The notes under the pieces were generated by a model. That model was not told the origin of the DNA. It ran no database searches and saw nothing but the letters and a program-made list of their open reading frames with translations. Below, one piece after another: positions 39,850 to 53,000 of a DNA stretch of 64,000 bases; positions within the stretch are counted from its first letter, which is position 1, and every line of letters starts with the position of its first letter. A program made the position numbers and the translations under genes. The DNA comes from Phoebastria nigripes (lineage: Eukaryota > Chordata > Aves > Procellariiformes > Diomedeidae), in contig JAYKAV010002766.1 of assembly GCA_035582835.1 (NCBI GenBank), positions 3,850,572 through 3,914,571 on the forward strand. Direction: 5' to 3'.

Positions 39850-41536
39850 AGTGGGAGTGGAGAGGAGGGGCAGGTTAAGATCCTCAGCTGTGCTCAGTTA
39901 GCATTGAAGACATGTGAAAAATTACTACAAAAGGCTGCACAAGTAATTCAATAACTGCAGAAGTAATCCCAATCCAGGCATACGCTGTGTGGAATGCTCT
40001 CATGACACGTGGAAGTTCTCCCCGAATACTTACACCTATGAATGGTTCATGATGGTATGCGTTCAAGAATACCCAGAGGGAAGTGTTTTCTAAACGATGC
40101 ACAGAAATCTTTAGCCCTGTAAACAGTCAATATTCATGCCATGAAAAGGACTGAGGTGTTATGGATATTTGTTCATTAAAGTGAAGGAGATGCTTTGCAA
40201 TTTGTATTGTCACTAAATATTTAGGGGTTTGGTTGGGGGCTTTTTGGGTTTTGAGTGTTTGGGGTTTTTTTATTTGATACAGCTCACATTTTTCTTTCTG
40301 GGATCAATGTCACAGCAACAATGAAAAATAAAACAGTACTACCTTTATTTACATTTCTAAAATATCATGAATACTGTTCCCAGGCAGGACCCAATCAATG
40401 TTATAGACTCAAACTATGCCACTCTGCTTGAAGCTATAAAAGATTTTTTTTTTTTTAAGAAACCAAGAAATTAGTAGTGTAACAAAGTAGCTAAAAATGC
40501 TGTCACACTTTTTGTTGTATATGAATTGCATAGCTGTGGAGGTACAGTAACTGCCTAACATAATGACATAATGAGTCACGACTGGAGCTGGAAGGCTTAT
40601 TTGCCCCCAAGTGACACAAAACCAGTGAATTAACATCAAAGTAGCTTACATCCAATACAAGATATATTGCTTCACTTCACAGCAGGTTTTTAAACTCACC
40701 TGTTAAATGATAGAATATTGATCTATTCCTCTGTGAACTAATGAAACTTGAATTTTTAAAAAGCACATCTTAAGTTATTTGCCGTTTCAGTGACATTTCT
40801 TTTCACGCTGAATATATTATATTGTTATAAATTCTTTAACTAATATTTCACCCCAAACTCAACCATCTGGACAGTGAATCACAGACATAAAACAGTAGCT
40901 GCTTATGCCCAGAAAAATTATAGCTTTCAAAACAAATATCAGAGCAGAGCGCGAAGGAGGAAAATATCCAAAGTAGCAACTTTGACTTCTATTTAGAACC
41001 ACCAAAATGCTTGTATTTAAAACAAACAAACTCTTATACTCAAAGAACAATCTACTTCCTGACTAAAACTGGGAAGAACTTTCAAATTTAAATAAAATCA
41101 TACCAAGACTATGCAATCTTCTCTGTGATATGGCCCTCCCTCCTAGTTTTACAAGGTCTGCATTTTTATAACTGTGCTATGAATAAAGCTGTGCACCTGG
41201 AGATACACAAACACCCACTAGCACCATCTTTACATGGATTTCAGAGCATACCCAGAAAACAAGCTAGGGTTAATTCAGGGTTAATTAAAAACGAAGAAAT
41301 TGGTATTTCTTTCCTTCTCATGCTTAAGGGATACCTGTTCACACATTAAGACCAAACTGGGCAGCAACATACAGCTTTGAAGCTCAGGAGCAGTGAAGAA
41401 TAACAAGTAATTCTTAAATCCAGACAAAAGTGCAGCTAGTATAGCCATATGTTAAGAAAAGCTCAGCAGATTTGCTTGGTTCCCAGTAAACTTAGGTGAT
41501 CTAGCCTTTAAAACTACAAAGTTAGTTAAAACAGAG

Positions 41537-41595
41537 ATATACACTTTATTTTGCCTTTAATTTAAAAACGTTATATACACTTTATTTTGCCTTTA
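41537..41595. repeat. Direct repeat, 23 bp, period 36
   Basis: Two exact 23-bp copies beginning ATATACACTTTATTTTGCC at 41537-41559 and 41573-41595, separated by 13 bp. Confidence 0.95.
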
Positions 41596-41894
41596 CTGCT
41601 TGGTCCTGTGCAATGTTTACATCAATATGAAGCTTTATTCCTAACAATAATCAAGCATTTGCTTACTTACCTCACATTCCCTTGGGGAACAATACCAAAC
41701 CACTTACAGAGAGAAAAAAGCATTTTTCTCACTATTTTTAAACACATTGCATACTACAGACCACACACCTAAGCCTGGTGGTCTTACCACCGATTTCTCT
41801 CCAGTGATACTGCATTTTGAACCGCATATATACTGCAAATTAGAAAAATGTTTCATCTGTTGCTTATACTCTTCAGCTAGCAGAGGTAGAAATA

Positions 41895-42260
41895 TCTTGC
41901 AGCATCACAGAGCTGTTGGATGTAAGGAGCCCCTGAACATCATCATGTCCAACCGCCCTCTCAAAGCTATTGCCAACACTAGATCAGGTCAGCCCTAGCT
42001 TTTCCTCACTGAAGTTTGAAAACATCCGAGGATGGAGACCCATAACTCTCCGGGTAACCTGTTCCAAGTACTGCATCACCTTCTCAGCGAAGACTTTTTT
42101 CCTTAGTAACTACTTTTCCTTAGTATCTAATCTGAACTGCCCATGCTGCAACTTGTCGCTCTCCCTCATCATACCATCAGCCACTATCAAGAATTGCTTG
42201 GTTCTGTCATCTCCGTACCTCCTCTTCGACGGTCCATTTACACATATGCGGTGAGAACAA
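41895..42260 (-). mobile_element. Old, diverged CR1 3' end
   Basis: Read on the plus strand, the order of blocks matches the reverse complement of a CR1 tail: a degenerate ATCACAGA...GTTGGA start, then CATCATGTCCAACC, then GGGTAACCTGTTCCA, then CAGCGAAGACTTTTTTCCT, then a stretch corresponding to the ORF2 C-terminus. Substitutions and indels are frequent compared with the two young copies, so this is an older insertion or another subfamily. No open frame survives. Confidence 0.8.
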
Positions 42261-43050
42261 ATGTTGCGAGTTAAAAAGGATATCACGTAGTTGCAAAAAC
42301 GAGGCGAACGCTCATATTGAAAATAAGGAAATATAGTAATAGTTCTAGACATGGAAAAATACTCTGCTCATAACACAAAGGAAAAAATCCTAACATGATG
42401 GATCCTGGGCAAAAAACATTTGCTCTGCACTTGAACGAACTGACAGTAGGACAAAATCCTATTTATCCAGACAATATAAGACAATTTTGCCAAATGTAAG
42501 TTGACTCAAAAAATACTCCCGCATTCAGAAAAGGCACCTCTAGAACTCCTTTTTAGAGGATACTTCCCTCCTGCTACCCATTTCCAACTCTCAGGGTAGA
42601 AAACAGTGCTGGGAAGGCAAAGCTTAGTGGGAAAAGGAAAGGAAGGGAGAAGATGGCCATATGCACAGCAGCAGGAGTCAGTGGAAAGGTAAAACAAGGA
42701 AAAATAAAACACTTTACCTGGGACAGCACTTGACAAAACAGAAAAGTTTAAAGACGACAGTTTTCCTCAGCTGCTCTGTTCTAAAAGTTAACTCAGTCTT
42801 CAAGGAAAAACCACAAACACCTCTGAACTTGTCCTACTGTGCAGCAGCAAGTGGATATATGTTTGTCCCAAGTAAGACCTACTTGAGACAGAAAGTGAAG
42901 AAGATGGCTTTGGGAAACGAAACGTTTTTTAAAATCTTCTTGTAGACATGTTACAAGAGTGCCATCTACCGCGAGTAGGTATTCAAAGCTAAAAAAACAC
43001 CGCTATTCCGCACTAAAGGGAACACAAAATCTTTCGTAAATGAGAAAAGA
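42261..43050. other. Intergenic DNA left of the orphan CpG island
   Basis: Unique sequence with no exon I can support. CpG density rises from about 42970 toward the island. Confidence 0.5.
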
Positions 43051-43059
43051 CCATACACG

Positions 43060-43740
43060 CAGGTGTTAGGCGGTACATACTCAGACTGGCCGGCAGCTCC
43101 CAAAGCCTGTCACATCCCGTACTGCGAGGACCGGACGGATCCTTCCCAGTCTTCGGCAACTCGGCACGCGCTGATCCGCGCCAGGCCAAGCGTCGACACG
43201 CAGCGATCCCGCGGACGGCAGCTACGGGAGCGAGCTTCCCCTCAGCCAAGTAACAGCGCAAGGGTCGACCTCATCCGCGCCGGCCGCGCGCCAGGGCTCG
43301 CTCACTCCCTCCCGCCGCGCCGCCTGCCGCAAAGCCCGCCCGCGCCGCCGCGGAAAATAACGGAAGCGGGCGGGAAGACGCCCGCTCCGCCCGGAAGCCG
43401 AGCGACAGTTGCCTTCGCGCCATTTGGGCGCCCCCTGCTGCCTGGGCAGCCACCACGGGAGAAGACCGCGCTCCGGCCCCACCTGCCGGACGCGTCAGGC
43501 CGGCACGGGCCCGGCCCAAGCCCCGGCCAGCTCCCGGGCGGGTGCTCTGACAGCGCCAGCCTCAGCGACTCTTCTCAGCGCGGGGGCGAGGCGCCTCGGA
43601 GGGAGCGCCGTTCGCCGCAGGCTGCCACGCGACGAGAGTTCTCCCCACGCTTCCCTTCCTGCTGCGTGAAGGCAAGACCGCGCCCCGTGCAGCCCCACGC
43701 TCACAGCTGCTGTCCGTTAGATACGGAGTGAGTGATTCAG
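43060..43740. promoter_or_regulatory. Orphan CpG island, likely promoter
   Basis: About 680 bp with very high G+C and CpG in AT-rich flanks, 3 kb beyond the RRAGC stop codon. Visible motifs are ETS-type CGGAAG sites (about 43360 and CCGGAAG at 43391-43397), a GCGGGAAG E2F/ETS-like site, GCCATTT (YY1-like, 43419-43425) and GGCGCCCCCTGCTGCC at 43427-43442, close to the CTCF core. This mix is typical of TATA-less promoters. A consensus-like splice donor GTGAGT lies at 43728-43733 on the plus strand, and a weaker GTGAGC lies on the minus strand near 43310. No open frame in it resembles a known protein, so the transcript and its direction are unknown. A non-coding first exon or a lncRNA is most likely. 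Confidence 0.65.
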
Positions 43741-46200
43741 TCACGCGTGACTTTTGGGGAGGTCTGAGAGGAAGGGAGGGAAGACCGCTCGCTCTTCCAG
43801 CCAAAGGATAGGCGGATTTAAATCTTCAGGACCGTAGATAGCCACCATCTTTTATTACTCTGCCCCCTCTTCCCAGGCTTGGCCTTTCCCTCCTTCCCTT
43901 TCCTATGCTACAGCTGGCATGATTGGCAACTGGAAACCTAGCCACTGATTAGCCACCACCTGGTGCCAGACACCTCGAAGCTTTGAAAGGTATCTGGCAA
44001 GGGATTGCCTTAGTCTTCAACAGACAGTGATTTAGTTCTTTCTCCCTGCAGGCTAGTCACCTTTTCCCTCATGCCCTCCCGTCTGCACCTTTTTTCTCCT
44101 TAGAAGCACACATCCTCAGTTGTTTGCAAAAAAGACTGCAGAGCATCTGTACCACTACAGGTTCAGAGGAAAAAAAGGCAGAAAGGTGAAGCAGTAGTTG
44201 ATGGNCTCCTTTACAATTTCAGTCCTTTTATTGGAGAGACTGTGATACTGCCTTCCCTTATCTCCAATAGGATCTCTCCCTGCAGCAGGTCAGCACAGGA
44301 AGGGGAGACAGGTCCCTGCACAAGGGAGAAAATAAAGCATAATTCCTATCCTTCCCTCTTCCTCCCTGGCAGCATAAAGATTTCAGCAGAAACTGAAAAC
44401 TGCTTCACTAAAGCAGCAACAGGTTAAGTAACACTCTACTTGAATAGCAGCATCTGACTTAAATTGATTAATGTTAGGAAGGACGTTAAGACGAGTTCTA
44501 GTAAACTAAGGAAGTATTGTGCTCCTTACTAGAATAAATTTTAACTTTTAAAGCTAATATTGTTCAGGTAGTAGTGAAATAATCAGTATTCTGTTTTGAG
44601 ATGCTACCATTAACCTTTAGTAAATGCAACCATTCAAGAGTAAGGTAATGCTGAAAGAAAAAAACAAAACAAAACACGAAAAAAAAACCCACACCACAAC
44701 ACGCGCACCAGAAGGCAGAATTTCAGAATGGAGCCTAAGGCTCACCGTTATTCAAAAGAAGAGAACAAGTCACTTCTTCATTTATATGCCTTTAAAGTCT
44801 AGAGTCATCTTCTGAAAACAGTATTCAGTTTGCAGTCAGCTTTTAATTGAGAGGAAAGTTAAGGTTGACTAAAATTTTTAAAGCCTCACATGGGAAGGTG
44901 GTATTTAACTTTCTCTAAAAATACTGTGAAGATAACATGGCTTTTTAAAATTTGCTTAACCATATAGGCCTTTATAGACTTTTGTTGAAGTGTCTCACCT
45001 TCCAACAGAAACAATAGTGTTACAGGTTGACCTTTTTTCATTTTATTAGCACAAAATCATGTAGAGAGTGAAGACAAAGAGAGGAACATACACGTGTACT
45101 TAGAACATGGAAAACTCGCTGCACAAATGAGAATGGCAAGATCACAGGAAGGAAGGAATCAATTACTTCTCCTCTCACCTTGAGTACTAGAACACTCTGA
45201 TAGAGCTTGCAAGCTACAAAACCCAATCTTACAAGCCCGCAGCACTTGCGTAAAAAAACCCTGCAGTTCCATTACCAAAAAGGGGCTCAGCCTAGGTTCA
45301 GAACTACAACTGCTATNAAGAGAACTGAACTAGAGCACTTGAATTCCCAAGTCTCCTGCTGACTGTGGTAACTTTTGGAGCAGATCCTTTATGTATTTAG
45401 TATCATACATCATCTTTAAAACAAAGGAAAAACATTTACACAGTATGTGCATACNCCCTAACGTTAATGCATCTATATTCATTTTTACATAGTTCAATGA
45501 AAATCCATTCTATAAGCACAGAAGCAATCCCGTGGTTATTTCTGACCACATAAATACAGTTGCAGAGACTGCTTACAGTTACAGATCTTCTTGCAGAAAC
45601 TTTTATAGTGGCACTTGTATAGTCAGTTGGTCCAGTGGCTTCGCAACACCTATACACACATAGGGACAGGTAAAAAGAGGCAAGATCTTTACGGGCCAGT
45701 AGCTGAGCTTACTGCATAGCAAGGCTGATATACAGTATGACATCTGCAGTAATAATACCAATACCAATAAATTAGATTAAAACAATTCAGATATACTTCC
45801 CATAGTATGAAAGCCAGCATTCACAAAATCAGAAAAAACACTATTCTATTCAGATTGCATGGCAACAAACAAGGTGTTTGCCACAGTACAGAATCAACAC
45901 ACTTTCAATGTCCAGTATTATTAGTAGGTTGTGGCACAGTGATATTTAATTGCCGTGCAAGGATAACGCCCTCAGACATTTTCCTAGGAATTCTCTTGAT
46001 TATCAGTCAGAGGGTAGAAAGAGATCCACCATCAAAAGTCAGTAACTTTGTCATTTCTTCGCTTGGGAATAGCTGAAAGTGGTTGCTTTATTCCAACAGA
46101 TGGCAGACATTTCAGTTTAGTTAGCCATGCAGTTGTTTTGTGAATAGGATTAATCACACAGATTTATGACATCCATGTTTTTGCAAAAGAGAGCAGGTAG
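43741..46200. other. Intergenic DNA between the CpG island and the RRAGC 3' end
   Basis: Mostly unique AT-rich sequence with N calls at about 44205, 45317 and 45455. No exon recognised. If the CpG island fires rightward, its transcript would run here, antisense to RRAGC. Confidence 0.5.
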
Positions 46201-46922
46201 TTTATTTCCGGTTTTAATACTTCCCTTCCATCAAAGGGGGCATACCAAGAAGCGTGGTCTGAAAGCAAAGTATCACGATCTCTTAAAATGAAGCTCCAGG
46301 TCAGCTCTCCAAACAAACATAGAATCACTAGAACAGAGCTCTACCTTGCATCCACTTAACAAGTACAGAATTCACGGGAATACTCTGAGCGCACCGGCAA
46401 GAGCAAGAACTACTTTATGGAATGATTTGTGAGACCAGCCTCACCAAACAAAAAGCCTGAGTTTCACAAGCCTAAATAATAACACCACTTTTTTTTTTTT
46501 TTTTTGCATGACAAAAGGGTAAACTTAAGCAAAAGTGGATATTCTACAGATTTAAAAAAAAAAAAACCACAAACCATTGAGCAACTGACTCAGTTCAGTG
46601 TTCACGCAAAACTCAACTCAATCATTTGTATGTTTTGACCGGGCAATCAGTCAGAGACAGACTGTTAAAATAGGACTCCAAACTGAAAAACCACTGCACT
46701 TGCAATAAAGCTGGTTTCAAACTGGCATTTCTAACTCCACTGGCCTCCGAGTATTTTTACAGTAGTTTCAGTTGTCCAACATGAGTTACAAGCTGCTGTT
46801 CCACAGTTAGCGCCACTCTTCTCCTGTGAAACATACTTCAGGCTTTCAGACTATTCTTCTCTTGTTCCACAAAACTTTGGAGTGAAGAGCTGACAAGTCT
46901 ATCCAACGTCTTTAGTTTTCCT
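46201..46922 (-). other. RRAGC: Probable RRAGC 3' UTR with candidate poly(A) signal
   Basis: The first AATAAA on the minus strand after the RRAGC stop codon is at 46206-46201, about 720 nt downstream; a second is at 46092-46087. The true cleavage site cannot be fixed from sequence alone. The segment holds an A/T run near 46488-46566. Confidence 0.5.
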
Positions 46923-47074
46923 CTAGACTGCATTCCTAGGTGTGCCATTGTGAGTCACTGCTTTCATATTTGAGGCGCTGGATTGATGGTTGCAGATTCT
47001 GTGGGAGGCAACACCTACTTCAAAGACTTCATGAATGGCTTTGCGGAAGCAATGAAAATTGTAGTCTATCAGAC
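46923..47074 (-). CDS. RRAGC: RRAGC exon 7: C-terminus and stop
   Basis: Two bases completing Gly, then [20 protein letters not shown] and a RagC-type tail ending [10 protein letters not shown] and TAG (46925-46923). Acceptor CTTGACAG. The tail segment between VGV and THNGTPRNA differs from human at several residues, as expected for a fast-evolving disordered C-terminus. Confidence 0.97.
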
Positions 47075-50000
47075 CTGTCAAGAAGGAGGGGGAGGGGAGA
47101 GGAAAAACTGTGCTCAGCTTAGCACATTTATGTAATCAACAGAGCTTCAAAATAAATATAAAAAGTTTCATTTAACCAACAGCTATTTTGCTACTTATTT
47201 TAGTATGAATTTGGATTCAGAAGATTTAACAAAGTTTTACTGATGCCAGTATTTATTTAGACTGTCTCAGTTTTTAGAAAAAAAAGGTACTCATTTGNAA
47301 TGCAAGGTGTATATTCATAATTAAACAGCAGGTGAGGGGACAGCACAAGACTCTACCCCCCCAAAAACATGCTAGTACAGCACAACCATCACTTTTATGT
47401 TATCTGGCACTTTATGTCATTGATATATATCCTAACTGTGGTGAGAAAAACTTTGAGATCAAATACAGTACAGTTATTAAAAGAACACATCTGCTTTTTC
47501 TCTTTTTAAAATGCCAAGGTAAGTACTGTCACCGTGTAAGTCAAATACTTTGAAATTAGGGCCTACGCTGTCATTTCTACCCCGTAACATATGCAAGACC
47601 ATTCATACCATCACCTCCTACAGGTCCAAGCAACTAGGTAGTTGGGTAGACCTGCAATGTATTAAACACTTTGTTCTAAGTTCCTACCACACAGCCTACC
47701 ACCGTTGATTTCTTCAGTCATACGTTAAAAAAAATTACATCAGTGCAACACATGATAGAGAATATGGCTATTCACAATACAGGAGAAGCAGAATATGCAA
47801 GCAGAACATAATAAGCATTACTCCATTTTACTGATTCCACTACAGCGGACGGTAGTGACACAGGCCACATTAGCTACATAAGTCATTTCAGCAGGAGGAC
47901 AGCGATTAAAGCAATGATTCACAGGAATAAAAATAAGACCTCTTTATACCTATCTCTAGGAAAGGAGAAAATTCCTCCCAGAAGAAATTAAACAAATTTA
48001 GTTACACAAAAATCAAGGTGACTTGTAAAGTCATATTAATATTTTATAGTTGATAAAAAACATTAGATAAAAGCCATTCAATGGGGGAAGTCCTTACCTT
48101 TGCGCTCAAAACTCTCTTCTCTAAGAATGCAAACTAATGCCAAAAACTTTGTTACTTCCTTTAAGTACAGGACCGTTGTGTTATTGAGCTTGATAATTGC
48201 CATTGACTCTTTATCATAAGCACTGCCAGTGCCATCTTCCTTTAACCTAAGAAAGAAGGAGTTAACCCAAGAAGTAATCTAGTAGGCATGCATATGTAAC
48301 TTCAAGACAAATACTTGTTAAATGCAGTTAGAAGAATAATACTCATACTGAACAGTGAGCAAGTGAAGAACCTGCAATGCAGGTCTTAATGGTATCATTA
48401 AGTAAGACCCATTATCACACCTTAAGTTTCTCAGGAAAGCTAGACCTAAACAGAGTAGAGGCCTTCACTAGATACTATCTATCTTATATGAGCAGTTAAG
48501 AGCAAGCTATCAGCATGCATTCTTTTGATATCAAACTAAGAGCTGTGGCTGTTTAGTCGATACTGTTTTCAGCTTACAGCTGAGCATTCTTAATGGAGGT
48601 AGTATAGTACATTAATTGTAGCATAGTTTACCTTCAAACCAGAGAGTCACTGCTACTCACTGTCTCACTGAGTTTACAGTGCCACAGTAAGGTATCGAGT
48701 GACTGGTCTGAAGATTCTAATGCAGAACTTCTATGTAGAAACGTCAATGGAGTGACATCTCAGTGAAATTACTTTTCGTAAATTAATACAAAGGCTTCCT
48801 TAGTAAGGCCGGGGCAGGAGGAGGCAGGGTGCAACAGGGAGCAGGACACTTTCTGGTCTTAAGCTAAACCAGCCTGCATTTACAAGAAAAGATTAGGATG
48901 CTGCTTTCTATCTGCAAGTTATTAGTGTTAGTTAAATTACTGTAGAAGCAAAAGACGTATTGCAAGCTACTTCTAAGCACTCCTGAAAAAAACAAACCAA
49001 AAACAAAAAAANANANNAAAAACAAAAAAAANCAAANNAAAAANAAANAAANAAAAAANAAACNAAAAANAAAAANACCAAACCAAANANAAAAANAAAN
49101 NACAANNANNNACACAACCCTGGGTTGACACATCAGGAGACAGACCATTAAACGTTGCAGTATTTCTTGGCAGCACTGTATTTTCCAGGCTACAACCACA
49201 GTTCTAAAATAAGTTACTGCTTCTCCAGAGCCACTTCAAAAATCCATTGTGAAGTATAATTCAGCCATAAATTGTGAGAAACAGGCACTATATGCATCCC
49301 TCAGAGAAAGTCAGTAAGAGCCAAGTTGACCTGACCTCGCAAAAGCTATTCTGTTCAGATAGCAGCAAGTCTCAAAGCAATGTGACTGCAAGTTACACTT
49401 ACGAGCTATGGCATGCTATTGACCCCATTTATTTGCAGGTATTAACATACTTGCACCCACCATGCCAAACGAGACACAGCAATATTCATATTTTACATGA
49501 AACACTTGACTTTTACAAATGTCAGATGGCTTGTCTAAGGCCATGAGTGGAGGGAAACAAACTGAGTACAAATGCTCGATCTAGCTGCCAAATCATTTGG
49601 CTTTATTCTAGTTAGTTACAGAACCAATGTGCTCTACAGACCAATCAATAGCATCTTGCTGGATGACAAAGCCAGCACCACTTGCACAGTTTGCAACCTA
49701 TTCTACAACTTTTAAGGACTTTTCTCCTAAGAGTATTCATCACTTACCCATATATACAGGAAACATCTATCACTACATCAATCATGTCACAGCACAACTC
49801 ATATGACTGCATGTCCACAGGGGAACTGTCTGTTGCGATGTAGATTTTGCTGACTACATCGAAGAGAAAAGCTTTTTCAATGCCTGAATTCTTCAGAAAG
49901 AGAAAGAATTTGGATGAATTTTTAAAATAACTGCATTTTTAAAATCTCAAGTAGAATTCATACACTTTCACATTCTTAATAGCAGGAAATGGTTTAAACG

Positions 50001-53000
50001 TAACCAATTTAGAGGCTTAAGACAGAATCAAGATTTAGAGCATGTAGTTTATAAATACAATACCCTTGTTGCCATAGTACATATCAACATCACCTTCTAG
50101 TTGACAAAAATAAAGCTGGGGACTCGGTTAGAATTCTTTTTAGTTTATTATTTACCATATCATAATTAAGGTTACATTTTACTATGCTTCCAGAACCCAA
50201 ATTCAGCAGTTTTCCTCTTCTGTGGTTCTGTTAACTCCAGAAGAGCCACACATTCACATCCACCTGATGGACCAGGCTCAGAGACGAGTTACTTTGTAGG
50301 AGTATGCTGACAAATTTTATGCTTGTAGTATCTTGGCAGTTCAGTTTCTGTGTGAGGCAGTTGCCGTGTAGTTTAACATGCAGAGCAAATAAAGTCAGCT
50401 TCTGAACTTATGACTCCATGAAGAGTATCACATTATGGCAGTTATGGGTATGGAAAAGCACCAAGCCAATTGTACCATCCCATTTGTAACTGAGCACTTC
50501 GGCAAAGTGCACGTGCTCATACTAAGTTCAGAAGCCTTCTGCTGTTAAGCAAGTTACCACATACACACTACGGACTTCTGGCAAAGCTTAATTTCTATTT
50601 ATGCACCAGAACCATTCCTTATCGCTTCTTCCTAGCTAGTCTGAATACCCAAGGCAGTGTCCTGAGGACATCCAGATGATCGTTTTGGCTTCAGGGCCAC
50701 GCTCCATACCCTCATGGCACTGAGCAGGGTAAGCATTAACGTGCCCTTTATCCACTGGGCCAGGTTATTACAGACAGTCCTCTACCAACACAGGAAACAA
50801 GCATTATACAGTAGCATGGGGCGACACGTCTGACCCGCACAGCTCCTCTCAATCGCAACTGTTTTTTTCCATGTTGTCCACATGCCTGCAACAGCCTTAC
50901 AGACATAACTTAAATGAGACAGGCTACTTCAGCCTTGACTCTAGGGTGATATTTTATTTGATTTGAAGTATACAATAGCAAATTTCTATGTCACAAATTC
51001 TGTAAGAAATGCAAACACTAAACGAATAAGGGCAAAAGTCTCACAGGCCACATGAAATAGACAGTTTAGTTCAAGGCCAAGTTCATTTTATGAAAAAAGT
51101 CTGTTGCCAGTACAGCTACATTAGACTACTAAGTGCCTTAGCAGACTAATCAGTACATCGTGCTGGCAGAAAACTTCTGTATCAACAGTTATAACCAGCC
51201 AAACTATGCTTTGTCAGTATTTAGAGAAACCCACACAAAGCACGCACCAGTACAATTTAGCTGTGGTAAAGAGCTTTTAATGCAGACAAGCAGGCCAGCA
51301 GAGTACACCAACATGAGTGCCACCCGAATCTCCCAAGGGCGGATCTAGTCAGCGTTCCTTAGCAGAAGGACTTGCTTTACCATTCTGCGTATTTCACTCA
51401 AAGTTCTGTTAGATTAACACTTACTGATATAAAGATATTTAGTAGATTTTCCAGCGTTGGCAGTTGCGGAATGAGCTTCTGTACCACTTTACTGAAGGCT
51501 TCAAATATTGAATGGTCATAGATACTGGTCAAATAAAAGCTGAGATGAGGAGGGAGTGAAAAGGAAGAAAAAAGAACAAAGATTCAAGAGTATTTCAGAA
51601 TTGCAATAGAAACGTTAAAGCTATGTTTTCTAACATAGAGGCCTGATGATTTAGGTGCGATGCCTTTATCACAAATATACCTGGCCACTGCACCAAGAAC
51701 CTAATTTCTGAGTGACTGGAGTAAACATGAAACAGACTTCCCCCGTCCCCAGGAGATGGGACAACACAGAGAAAAATTTGAACATGCTTCCACAACACAC
51801 TTGGCCTACAGAATGCTTATCACAAAGGCATTAAACGCTCAACTAGATTTCTTCAAATCCCATTCCTGGCCTTCCACTTTGTTCACACTAACACCGAGAG
51901 ATACTGGCAATACTTAAAAGCTCCACGAGAATCAAAACAGCAGTAAAAACAGATAAAAGATAGCTCATTTTAAAGGTGTCAGTAGAAGACATCTTAAAAG
52001 CAAGCCAAATATCAAGAAAGAGACTAAGCTTTTAAAACCAATCACACTGAAAAGTCAGTGCTTGCCAGGACTAAAAGGCAGACAGCTTTCCCTCTCCTTC
52101 CGCTGCCTCTCCAGGCTGCATGTACAAATTCATCCTGTTATGCTGAATGAAGAGTATGCAAAAGAACCTTGAATTATCAGCGAGTTTATGAATAAATCTG
52201 TTGATTGGAATATGATACAGTAGCCTGCCTTATTTTAGTCAGCCTAACAGCTGAGGCTTGGCCATAAATTCAGTGGTGTATTTTGTAACAAGAGTTTGTG
52301 CAATATTAAGAAACTAACAAGGCTTTGCTCCGGTCCATTCACTATTACATCTAAAAGCCATTAGTCTGTATGCATATCAGCAACAGTAGAATCACATATG
52401 TCAGAATCTTTAACTCACCTAAGGTGAAGTTTTTCAAGCCCAGCATCCGTAAGGTCATCATTAGCCCGCTGATGAATATCCCTCTGAGTTTCTATTTTAT
52501 GGTCATCCGATAAACCATCAACTTTATGAATAAAAACTTCAAAGTTCATTTCCGGATTGACCTTGTAGGCTTTTGAAACTGTAATGTGGAGTCTCGTTAA
52601 AGCTTCCATGTAGTCATCCTGTAAATCAGTTTTGGCAGGAATGAATGACAAGGCTTTATCTCCGATAACTATTCCATTCTGCACAAGGACAAAATATTTC
52701 AGTGCAAGAACTTCACTTCACTTCTGTAACTAAACAGAAGTATGGCAGAAGAGAATACCTTGGAGTGTCAGAAATCCAGGTAGCTTAGATTCTGTTACAT
52801 AAATTAAGTTGCATTAGCTATACAAGGCTCAGCTACACAAAACTAGGCTTCAGAGCAAAAGGCAGGTTACACTTCAACTCCAGCAAAAGGCAGCAGCGAT
52901 CTCCAAGATGGTCCTAATAACCAGGTGATCTCCCACAGTGCAATTCCTAAGTTCATTAGAAGCTACCAAATACCCAATAGTACCAGTACTTGAAACTGAG

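Larger units (their letters stand above)
35350..41894. other. AT-rich intergenic DNA
   Basis: No recognisable exons. It contains a T tract with an N (about 36926-36957), G runs at 37227-37243 and 37674-37686, and the two small direct duplications listed separately. Confidence 0.6.

Noticed and set aside
43063..43731. 222-codon open frame in the orphan CpG island
   Set aside because: Arg/Pro/Ser-rich composition is what GC-rich DNA gives by chance, several overlapping frames are equally open, and nothing matches a known protein.
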